The notes beneath the pieces were generated by a model. That model was not told the DNA's origin, searched no databases, and saw only the letters and a program-made list of their open reading frames with translations. DNA of 64,000 bases, from positions 1 through 64,000 of the forward strand of contig CAMUAR010000008.1 of NCBI GenBank assembly GCA_947086895.1, written 5' to 3'. Position 1 is the first letter of the stretch; every line of letters begins with the position of its first letter. A program made the position numbers and the translations under genes. The DNA comes from an uncultured Lachnospiraceae bacterium. GTDB taxonomy: Bacteria; Bacillota; Clostridia; Lachnospirales; Lachnospiraceae. Shown here one piece after another: positions 39,629 to 47,482 of this stretch.

Positions 39629-41545
39629 TTACGGCGTATAAAAGGAATACAGCAGAGTATTTTCGCTGTTTTTTATATTGTATTTTATCAGAAATGTATT
39701 GATCCCTTCTTGTTTTTCCTGCTCGCCGGTGACAATATAATATAAATTATTTTCTTCTTCCTGAACGATGGTAATGGAAGTGGCTTTTATGCTTTCTGGA
39801 AGAATATTTTGAAGCGGAGAAAGCGTATTGTTTGTTTTATCTAACTGGTACAAATTATGGTCAATGCTGCAATATACCGAATTTCCAGCCAGCACACTTC
39901 CCTGACTTGACTTATAACTTCCGCAATTTTTTGCATTTTGGTTTTCATCAACCATAAGCAGCGTACATGTTTCGCCGTCAGATAACAGCAGAAAAGTTTT
40001 TTCATTTTGAATGGCGAGTGATTCTAAAAAATAGCCAGAACAGCGGTATAATTCTTTTGTTTTCTGAGTATTTAAATGGTATGTGTAAAAAATCAGTTCT
40101 TCCTTGTTCGAGGAAGTATAATAAACGCAGTCGGAATAAATACCTTCAACACGAAGAATCTCGTCCGGCAATTTATATTCCGACTGAGCTGTTCCTGAGA
40201 TATCTGCCTTTGCAATCGTGGCTGAAGTTTCTTCCATTGATTTCAGATAACTGCAATACAGGAAATCATCCCGAAGCAAAATACATTCAATAAAGTAAAC
40301 CGAATTTAATTCCAGTATTTTTTGTGTGTTGGAGCCGTTCAAATCACAACGATAAATTGTCAGGTGGTTTTCTTCTACTTCTCCAGTATTTTCCCCTACA
40401 TTTTCAGCAGCATAATATAATTTATTATGATATACTGCAAAGAAATTGGTATCTGTCGGCAGAGCAGAAGAATTGGAGGAAAGCGTATCCGATACAGCAA
40501 AATTGCGGAAATACACCGGAGCTTCCTGAAAACTTGAAGAGGAATCCGCGGTTCTTGGAATGGTCATAAAAGCTACGGCACAAAATACAGCCAGCAAAAT
40601 AACACAAAATAGAACAATAAAATTATTTTTTCTTTTTCTCATAATATTTTCCACCCTCCTTTTTGTATTTGACTCGCCAAATGCAGGACCAGAGACAAAA
40701 CCATTGTATCGACCAGCACACGAGAGCAAAGTTTCTGCATAAGCTTTTCTCTCTTTCAAATCTGCATGTTGTAAAGTGCTTTCGTCGCAGAACATTTCCA
40801 TATCTTGTTCCATGCGGCGGGATGCCAGCCAGACAAGAGGATTCCACCAATGCAGGCATACACAGATCAGCCAGGCAAAACGAACAAGGGGATCGCAGTG
40901 CCGGATATGGGTTCTCTCATGCCGCAGAATATATGATTTTTCTGGTTCGTTTAAAGAGTAAGGAAGCAAAATGCGGGGTTTGTATATTCCGATTACAAAC
41001 GGTGACGATACCCTCTCGCACAGCCAAATATTTTCACAATCATAAACAGCACATGCAATTTGGCGGCGCACCCTGAAATACTGAGTGATATGCCAAAGAG
41101 AAGCAACGCTTATTCCAATCAGATAACATGCGCAGAGCAGTATAGTGTTGTCCGCAGTACTTGTGAAAGGGGATAATGGTAAATGGTGATCTGCCGCATC
41201 AAGTTCTTCTTTTTTTATATCTGTATCTAAAATATCATTATTTTTTGAAGATATTGTCGGGGATTCGGTAATATTTTGCATATTTTCCGATGATACAGAA
41301 AAGTTTTCATCATGATTTTGTTCGTTTTTGGGAAACAAAACAGTGTTTGAAAGAGCAGGCTGCAAGCTGAACGGCGAGGATACCATAATAGGACATAACA
41401 AACTGATCAGCGCCAATATCCAAAGACTGTAACTGTAAATTTTGGGATATTGCTTTAAAAAACTCCGCGCAGCCAGAATAACTAAAATTAACACGGAGCC
41501 TTGCAGACTCATGCGCCAGAGCCGAAAAATAGTAGCAGTTACCAT
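39629..41545 (-). CDS. BlaR1-like M56 membrane metallopeptidase sensor
   Basis: The 638-aa protein has N-terminal membrane segments (MSLQGSVLILVILAARSFL; SLWILALISLLCPIM), a cytoplasmic M56 zinc protease domain with ILRHERTHIRHCDPLVRFAWL (H-E-x-x-H) and the downstream MEQDMEMFCDE, a last membrane helix (NFIVLFCVILLAVFCAVAFM) and an outer C-terminal domain of repeated strand units like a beta-propeller instead of a penicillin-binding domain. In BlaR1 systems the protease cleaves the BlaI repressor; no blaI lies upstream, where an IS200-type gene is found. It probably senses another cell-wall signal. Confidence 0.82.
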   Translation of the reverse strand: MVTATIFRLWRMSLQGSVLILVILAARSFLKQYPKIYSYSLWILALISLLCPIMVSSPFSLQPALSNTVLFPKNEQNHDENFSVSSENMQNITESPTISSKNNDILDTDIKKEELDAADHHLPLSPFTSTADNTILLCACYLIGISVASLWHITQYFRVRRQIACAVYDCENIWLCERVSSPFVIGIYKPRILLPYSLNEPEKSYILRHERTHIRHCDPLVRFAWLICVCLHWWNPLVWLASRRMEQDMEMFCDESTLQHADLKERKAYAETLLSCAGRYNGFVSGPAFGESNTKRRVENIMRKRKNNFIVLFCVILLAVFCAVAFMTIPRTADSSSSFQEAPVYFRNFAVSDTLSSNSSALPTDTNFFAVYHNKLYYAAENVGENTGEVEENHLTIYRCDLNGSNTQKILELNSVYFIECILLRDDFLYCSYLKSMEETSATIAKADISGTAQSEYKLPDEILRVEGIYSDCVYYTSSNKEELIFYTYHLNTQKTKELYRCSGYFLESLAIQNEKTFLLLSDGETCTLLMVDENQNAKNCGSYKSSQGSVLAGNSVYCSIDHNLYQLDKTNNTLSPLQNILPESIKATSITIVQEEENNLYYIVTGEQEKQEGINTFLIKYNIKNSENTLLYSFYTP

Positions 41546-41774
41546 AATTTCCTCACATTCTTCTGTCAACGGACAGTCTTTATAGATCAAAAGGAATTTA
41601 CTTCAGTCTATTATAATAAACTACAATCAGTTTATCACAGCAGACCAGCGTTGTCAATATTTTTGTTATATTTATTTTTCCAGCATAAACAGTGTCCTTA
41701 CCAATAAATTGACAAATATAAAATTATAGGGTATAATCCAATCAGTCGATAATATAAGAAAGGCTGATTAAAAA

Positions 41775-42221
41775 ATGGAACTAGATAGTAATAAACATTC
41801 AGTATTTTCGCTAAATTATCATCTTATACTGGTTGTGAAGCATCGCAGACAGATATTCGAGAACAATATTTCCAATTATGCAAAAGAAATATTTGAATAT
41901 ATTGCTCCAAATTACAATATAAGCTTGCAGGAATGGAATTATGAGAAAGATTATGTTCACATTGTATTTAAAGCACATCCAAACTCGCAGATAAGCAAAT
42001 TTATAAATGCTTATAAAAGTGCAAGCAGCCGCCTGTTAAAGAAAGAATTTCCTCAAATACGGGAAAAATTATGGAACGGGTATTTTTGGAATCAAAGTTT
42101 TTGTCTGATAACAGCAGAAGGTGCGCCTGTTGAGATGATTCACGAATATATACAGACGCAAGGACCAAAGGATAGGCGAAGAAAAAGTGAAAAAAACAAA
42201 AATAACAAATTAGATTTATAA
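41775..42221 (+). mobile_element. tnpA: IS200-type transposase TnpA with altered HUH motif
   Basis: The 148-aa protein is a Y1 transposase of the IS200/IS605 family: FSLNYHLILVVKHRRQIF at the start, NAYKSASSRLLKKEFP in the middle and the catalytic tyrosine in MIHEYIQTQG. The HUH motif, normally D-H-(V/I)-H, reads DYVHIVF, so the first histidine is tyrosine. Single-strand cleavage needs both histidines for the metal, so the enzyme is probably inactive. No tnpB follows. Clear palindromic ends were not found. Confidence 0.85.
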
Positions 42222-42275
42222 AGAATGGTATTTTTATCGCCATAGAAAGGCAGGTTTTTGCACCTGTAAGATTTT

Positions 42276-42827
42276 GTGAAATATCCAATTATATTTTTGC
42301 CGAAGGAGCAGTGGGAGGGAACCATTGTTCCAATTTCGTATACAACAGAAGAATATTATGATATCGCAGTTGAACGCAATACTTACGGTTTTACTGTGGA
42401 GATGAAAAAGAAGCGTTTTGCAGAACCAGTTACACATACGCCCGAAGAATATGATTTCCCAGATCGGCTATATGAAAAACATTGGGAAAATGCGCGTGCA
42501 TGGGGGATCGTTCAGGAGAAAAAATTGATGGCAGCAATAGAAACTGCTCCAGAAGAGTGGTCAAACAGACTCCGCATTACAGAGCTTTGGGTAGATCAAT
42601 GCCTGCGCGGGCAGGGAATAGGGCATTCTTTCATGGAACTTGCAAAGGAGCGTGCGCGGCAGGAAAAACGCAGAGCAGTGATACTGGAAACACAATCCTG
42701 CAATGTCAATGCGATTGGGTTTTACTTACATGAGGGATTTACTTTGATAGGATTTGATTCCTGCTGCTATCGCAATAATGATTTGGAAAGAAAAGAAGTG
42801 CGTGTGGAGCTGGGCTGGTTTCTATAA
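42276..42827 (+). CDS. GNAT N-acetyltransferase
   Basis: This 183-aa enzyme shows the GNAT core RLRITELWVDQCLRGQGIGHSFMELAKERARQEKRRAVILET with the acetyl-CoA loop R-G-Q-G-I-G, followed by SCNVNAIGFYLHEGFTLIGF. The start is GTG at 42276 with a weak binding site; a hairpin CAGGT/ACCTG lies just upstream. Substrate unknown. It lies between the IS200 gene and a zone of gene remnants. Confidence 0.8.
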   Translation: MKYPIIFLPKEQWEGTIVPISYTTEEYYDIAVERNTYGFTVEMKKKRFAEPVTHTPEEYDFPDRLYEKHWENARAWGIVQEKKLMAAIETAPEEWSNRLRITELWVDQCLRGQGIGHSFMELAKERARQEKRRAVILETQSCNVNAIGFYLHEGFTLIGFDSCCYRNNDLERKEVRVELGWFL

Positions 42828-42900
42828 GGCGCAGATAAAATCTTTTGTTGAATATAATAGTATTCTTTGTTTATGGCAGAAATAAAAGGGGCAAAATCAC

Positions 42901-43014
42901 ATTTTGTACGAAGATGTACCTGCAATGAATAATATTATTGCCCATGAAGGTATGGAGCAGAGAATTGTGCTTACTGGCATGGCAGTCAGAGGTAATGAGA
43001 TAGAACGGTACTAG
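42901..43014 (+). pseudogene. unrecognised gene fragment
   Basis: An open stretch of 37 codons ends ...AHEGMEQRIVLTGMAVRGNEIERY before TAG 43012-43014. It has protein-like composition but no start with a binding site. It looks like the end of a decayed gene; I cannot name the family. Confidence 0.3.
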
Positions 43015-43108
43015 AATTTCGGCAAAAAGCATTTTTCAGGAGTGGCTGCCTACGGATTCTGTCTGATTGGGCATGGCGGAGGCGCAGTGTGGGATATAAA
43101 CCGTCCCA

Positions 43109-43354
43109 GTGTATGTTACCTGGTTCGGGAACAAGCAGGAGCCTTCAGATCGAACAGAGGATGAAAAGGATACGCAGTTAATAGAAGATATCTATAAATA
43201 TGGGGTTTTGACAAAGAGCAAAGATTGGATGGAGCAGGATGAGTGGCGGCTGGTAAGCATGGGAACTATGTTAGCAGATGATTATAATTGTAAATTCTTT
43301 CCTATACAAAAAGTTTATCTTGGTAATAAGATGGAAAATGAGGAAAAAAAGTAA
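43109..43354 (+). pseudogene. C-terminal fragment of a DUF2971 protein
   Basis: The 81-codon frame reads ...WMEQDEWRLVSMGTML...CKFFPIQKVYLGNKMENEEK, which matches the end of DUF2971 proteins (E-x-E-W/R-R-L ... I-x-x-I/V-Y-L-G). About 200 upstream residues expected of the family are missing and there is no binding site, so this is a truncated remnant. Confidence 0.5.
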
Positions 43355-43532
43355 TCGATATCTGTAAAAGAAAAGAGATTGCATATTCAGGAATAATACA
43401 CATACAAGACCGTTATGAGCTGACAAGCTGTGCTGGTTTATGTGAACAGTACCCTCGGTTGAAATAAATTCAGTATGGAAACAATTTATGTTTGCCAAAT
43501 TAGTTACGATCGCTTTGGATGTAAAAATAACA

Positions 43533-43564
43533 GCTTGAATAATCTTGAGTAAATTTATTCAAGC
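43533..43564. repeat. 10-bp hairpin bordering the DUF1016 gene
   Basis: GCTTGAATAA (43533-43542) pairs perfectly with TTATTCAAGC (43555-43564) around a 12-base loop. Words from this hairpin (GAATAAATTT, ACTCAAGATT, ATTCAAG) recur in inverse orientation after the DUF1016 block, at about 45015-45060. Confidence 0.45.
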
Positions 43565-43639
43565 CAGATGAGCTTAATCAAGTAGATATGAATACAATAT
43601 TCTATATATGTTGCGGTTAATGATAGGTCTGGAAAGCTG

Positions 43640-44713
43640 GTGGAAAGAATGGATTTAGAAAATCAATATGAATCAGCAGTAGTTGCTATAAAGCAAGCTG
43701 TCGAAAAGAGCAGATATAGGGCTGCAAAGGCAGGTAATGCAGAAATGTTATCTCTTTATTATGGAATTGGTAAATATGTTTCTGAGAATACAAGAAATGG
43801 TGCTTGGGGAACAGATGCAATTAAAACAATTTCTGGTAGATGAAAGACGGAATTGGTAGGAATCAGAGGTTTTTCAGAGAGCAATATTAAAAATATGCGG
43901 CAGTTTTATGATGAGTGGAGTCCTTATGTAAATCGCCAGCCAGTGGCTGGCGATATAGATTGGAACGAATTTATATCATTGGGTTTTACGCATCATATAG
44001 AAATATTGTCAAAAACGAAAGAGATTTCTGAACGTTTATTTTATATCCACGAATGTGCGGTCAGGGCTTGGGATAAGTATACATTAAGGGAATACATTAA
44101 GTCAGGACTGTACCATAAACAGGGAAATCTGCCGAATAATTTTTCTGATACGCTCAGCGATACGCAGTTTGCTGTAAAGGCAACAAAAGCGTTCAAGGAT
44201 AATTATTTGTTGGATTTCATCAATACAGAAAATCTTGGTGAAGCAAGTGAGGACATTGACGAGCGAATAATCGAGAATCAGACTGTAAACAATATTAAAG
44301 AATTTATTATAAGGTTTGGAACAGACTTTATTTTTATGGGAAATCAATATAGAATAGAAGCAGCAGGCGAAGAAATGTTCATTGACCTTTTATTCTTCAA
44401 TCGGGAACTGAATTGCCTTGTCGCAGTGGAACTGAAAACAGGTAAATTCAAACCATCATATTTAGGACAATTGAATACTTATTTAATAATTTTAGATGAT
44501 AAAGTTAGGAAAGAGCATGAGAATCCTTCGGTTGGATTGATATTGTGTAAGGATATGAACAAAGCATTTATGGATTATGTAATAAGGGATTATGAGAAAC
44601 CGTTGGGAGTTGCAACTTATAAAACTTATAAAGATATGTCTGATGAAATGAAAAAGGCTTTGCCAAATGTAGATGATTTGAGAAAACTGTTGGTTAGTGA
44701 AGAACAGGAATAA
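43640..44713 (+). pseudogene. DUF1016 (YhcG-type) nuclease gene split by in-frame TGA
   Basis: Two stretches in the same frame, 43640-43843 and 43853-44713, form one DUF1016 protein: YESAVVAIKQAVEKSRYRA, YGIGKYVSEN...GAWGTDAIKTISGR, stop TGA (43841-43843), KTELVGIRGFSESNIKNMRQFY. The C-terminal PD-(D/E)xK nuclease part with EEMFIDLLFFNRELNCLVAVELKTGKF is intact. In relatives the stop position is a leucine or similar in ISERLQKEL. One base change has cut the gene; the second part could still be made from GTG/TTG codons near 43853 but lacks the N-terminal domain. Confidence 0.82.
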
Positions 44714-44759
44714 AGGAAGATTTTTGGGCATATGGATAATACGGTTGATATTATAAAAA

Positions 44760-45008
44760 ATGGTATTACAACTGAAAAAAATAAATGAGATTGCCTATAA
44801 TCAATATAAGCCTGTTGTATCTGACTTGTGCAGCAGAATTGTAACATTAGGTGAAGTTGAGTATACGCTTGACAGGATGCTTGATTTTTGTAGTGATGAT
44901 GCGGTTTTAGGGCTATTTAAGGATGTATGTAGACATTACTCTGATATTTATCCAGAAATAATAGCATATCAGAGTAATTCATATCGTGAAATTTGGGATG
45001 TGAAATAA
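44760..45008 (+). CDS. small protein of unknown function
   Basis: An 82-aa helical protein with LCSRIVTLGEVEYTLDRMLDFC and VCRHYSDIYPEIIAYQ. Similar small proteins occur near defence or mobile genes in Firmicutes as far as I recall, but no role is known. The ATG at 44760 has no good binding site; another start cannot be excluded. It follows the broken DUF1016 gene by 46 bases. Confidence 0.5.
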   Translation: MVLQLKKINEIAYNQYKPVVSDLCSRIVTLGEVEYTLDRMLDFCSDDAVLGLFKDVCRHYSDIYPEIIAYQSNSYREIWDVK

Positions 45009-45310
45009 TTTAGAATAAATTTTCCCAAGTAATATTCAAGGTTTACTCAAGATTTATCCAAGGTTATCCAAGTTCATGCTTCTAAAATGCTTCTAAAATT
45101 TCTGATTCTCAAAAAAACCAGCCGATTTTAGAAGTAATATCAGATAAAAAATCCCCATTTTATCATGGTTTGCAATATAGACAAACGCATCTTAGCAACG
45201 TAAGGTTGGACGTACAGTTAGTTCTGGTTCTGTGGCTACTATCATTGAGCAATCTGACCAGATTAGCATGATATAATTTATGCAGTTACATTGAAATAAG
45301 AGGATTAGTT
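45009..45310. repeat. gene-free stretch with short CAAG repeats
   Basis: Between about 45027 and 45076 the word (A/T)CAAG(G/A)TT or CCAAG recurs five times at intervals of about 10-12 bases, then CTTCTAAAAT occurs twice in tandem. Parts match, inverted, the hairpin at 43533-43564. No gene is seen in the remainder. Confidence 0.4.
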
Positions 45311-45883
45311 ATGGCATTTTGCGATTTATTTAAAGAGTTCATCCCGATTCGCGTAGATGAGGATATTTATCTTCGGCAACATGAGCCGCAAAAGGATGCC
45401 AGACCGTTTTGGGAAATATATTATGATGAAGAGAATTTTACATATTTCGGAGGTTATAAAAGACCTTATGATTGGAATGAAGAGAGAGAAATTCGGGCTG
45501 AAGTAAGCCGCATAAAGGGATTTAAAGGCAAGCGGGAATATCCTTGAGTTGTGACAGATCAGGGGAAAGTCATTGGTCAGATACAGCTGTTTAATTTTTT
45601 TAATCATAACACTTGTGCAGAGGTTGGTTATTTTATTAAGAAAACTTATTGGAATCGTGGAATCAATACAAAGGTATTAAAGACAGTGTGCAGATTTGGG
45701 ATAGAAACTATGGGGTTGGAAAGAATTGAAGCATTTGCTCATGTGGACAATATCGGTTCTAACAGAACATTGCAAAAGGCAGGTTTTGTGAAGGAAGGAA
45801 CGCTACGAAAAAGATTTGAAGTAAAAGGGCAATTGTATGACTGTAATGTGTATTCATTTGTGAAGGATAATTTGGAAAAGTAG
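45311..45883 (+). pseudogene. RimJ/RimL-type acetyltransferase gene split by in-frame TGA
   Basis: Two stretches in one frame, 45311-45547 and 45551-45883, together make a GNAT of the ribosomal-alanine type: IYLRQHEPQKDARPFWEIY, then KGKREYP, TGA (45545-45547), VVTDQGKVIGQIQLF, EVGYFIKKTYWNRGINTKVLK, VDNIGSNRTLQKAGFVKEGTLRK. The stop replaces a residue just before the first core strand, where tryptophan (TGG) would be one change away. ATG 45311 has AAGAGG upstream. It is probably a recent pseudogene. Confidence 0.8.
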
Positions 45884-45964
45884 ATAAATTCAAATTTATA
45901 TGCGTATGTATGTTAATAGAATGTTTGTTAAGCTTTTTTTAACTGGGATAAAAATGTCGTTAGA

Positions 45965-46005
45965 GAAACTCTGATGAAATTTGGTACCATTTTCATCAGA
46001 GTTTC
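45965..46005. other. 15-bp perfect hairpin
   Basis: GAAACTCTGATGAAA (45965-45979) and TTTCATCAGAGTTTC (45991-46005) are perfect inverse complements around an 11-base loop. No T-run follows on the plus strand. It may end the acetyltransferase transcript or be a small palindromic repeat. Confidence 0.5.
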
Positions 46006-46138
46006 CTCACCAATCTTTTCATTGAAAAAAGAAGATGAAAGATGTATAATAAATTATTCCATAACGTCTTTATTAAGTATACGAATCCTTGAAATATTAA
46101 AGAATGTGAGAATTTTTGAATAATCAAAGTATAATTGA

Positions 46139-46825
46139 TTTAAAATTGTTAAAGAAAATAATAAAGGTTCCCATAATACAGCAGAATATTTATCTGGTTT
46201 TTATAAAGAAGACCGATTGATTCCAGTGATTACTTTGGTTGTATATTTTGGCGCCGAAGTGTGGGATGCACCCAGAAGTTTATGTGAAATGCTTGAAGTA
46301 AAAGATAAAAGAGTATTAGGTTATGTCAACGATTACCATTTAAATCTTATTGTTCCAGCAGAATTGCAGGAATCTGATTTTGAAAAATTCACAACAGATT
46401 TGCGAGAAGTCATGCGGTATATTCAATGCTCGGCAGATAAACAAAAGTTATCCTGGTTGGTGGAAAATGATCATAGATTTTCTAAGATGGATCGAAACAC
46501 CGCAATGCTGTTGAACGAGTGTACAGGGTCAGGCTTGAAGTTTCGTGAATCAGAAGGGAGTGTTGATATGTGTGAGGCAATAAAGGAATTAAGAAAGGAA
46601 TGGTATGAGCAGGGGCAGCAAAAAGGTCGTGAGAAAGGACGAGAGGAGGGACGGGAAAAAGGACGGGAAGAAGGACGGGAAGAAGGTGAACAGACAGGGA
46701 TTATAAACTCTCTGAAAGCACTTGTAAAAAATTTGGGAATTTCTCTCGAACGTGCGATGGATATTTTGGAAATTCCAGAAGATAAGCGTCCGTCTATTGC
46801 AAAAGTATATAAGGAGATGCAGTAA
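46139..46825 (+). pseudogene. 5'-truncated Rpn family nuclease/transposase
   Basis: The frame opens after a TGA at 46136-46138 without a start codon and reads HNTAEYLSGFYKEDRLIP, VITLVVYFGAEVWDAPRSL, the middle part of Rpn (PD-(D/E)xK) proteins. The N-terminal third is missing. The C-terminus has the family's charged repeat: GREKGREEG units encoded by near-tandem GGACGGGAAGAA-type repeats at about 46625-46685. An ATG-less remnant or a short protein from an internal start are both possible. Confidence 0.7.
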
Positions 46826-46925
46826 AGAGTAACATTATAATCTTATTCGCAGGATACTTTTTATTTTTGATAAATTAAAGTTTTTATATTATAAATTTGA
46901 AAGTGAAAATTTTTATATTTTATAC

Positions 46926-46954
46926 TTGACAGAAACATAGAATTAAAGTATTAT
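46926..46954 (+). promoter_or_regulatory. metG promoter
   Basis: TTGACA (46926-46931) and TATTAT (46949-46954) are spaced by 17 bases. It drives the T-box leader and metG. Confidence 0.85.
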
Positions 46955-46969
46955 AGAAAATCAATAGAA

Positions 46970-47271
46970 AAAATGAAAAGGCAAAGAAGGAAAGAGTACG
47001 GGATGGAATCTTCCACAGAGAATCCCGCGGGCAGTATAGCTGCCAGCTGAGAGCGGGAGAAGATAAAATTTCGGAACATGGTTCTGGAGCTGCGCGGTCA
47101 AAACTTCAAAAAATTTTTGGTTAGGCTGCGACGGGAGCGCACGTTAAAGCGTTATACTGTTTTTATAACAGTAGCAGAGGCACATATTCGTGAGAAATGT
47201 GTGAAATAAAGTGGTATCACGGGACATAGCTCCTGTCTTTATCGAGAGGTAAAGACAGGAGTTTTTTTGCA
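46970..47271 (+). ncRNA. T-box leader controlling metG
   Basis: The leader has the stem I start GAAAGAGTA (about 46989), a long structured middle and the T-box proper AAAGTGGTATCACGGGA (47208-47224). The TGGT bulge would pair with the ACCA end of uncharged tRNA with discriminator A, as in tRNA-Met. ATG at 47078-47080 is the probable specifier codon. The intrinsic terminator is CTCCTGTCTTTA (47230-47241) with TAAAGACAGGAG (47250-47261) and seven T. Uncharged methionyl tRNA would stabilise the antiterminator and allow metG expression. Confidence 0.9.
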
Positions 47272-47482
47272 CACGGACGCGGAACAAATTTGTGTCCGGC
47301 GCGAGTCGGGAAAAGATGAAAAATTTTTTTTCGATTGCGCACAAACGCAGAACAAATAAACAGCGGAAAAACTTTATTCATTTGTACAGGGATTTTGATA
47401 ATTCTTTGCAGCGCTTTTTTGTGTCGGAGCGCTGTCCGGCACAAAATAAAAAAATAAAAACAGTGCAGAAAAGAGGATGACA

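Noticed and set aside
43841..45547. UGA read as tryptophan to explain the two split genes
   Set aside because: Many intact genes in the window end with TGA (for example cas3 and the surrounding operons), and the DUF1016 position is not a Trp in relatives.
46217..46825. Intact short Rpn protein from ATG-like codon at 46217
   Set aside because: Family sequence continues upstream of 46217 to 46139 without a start, so the gene is truncated.
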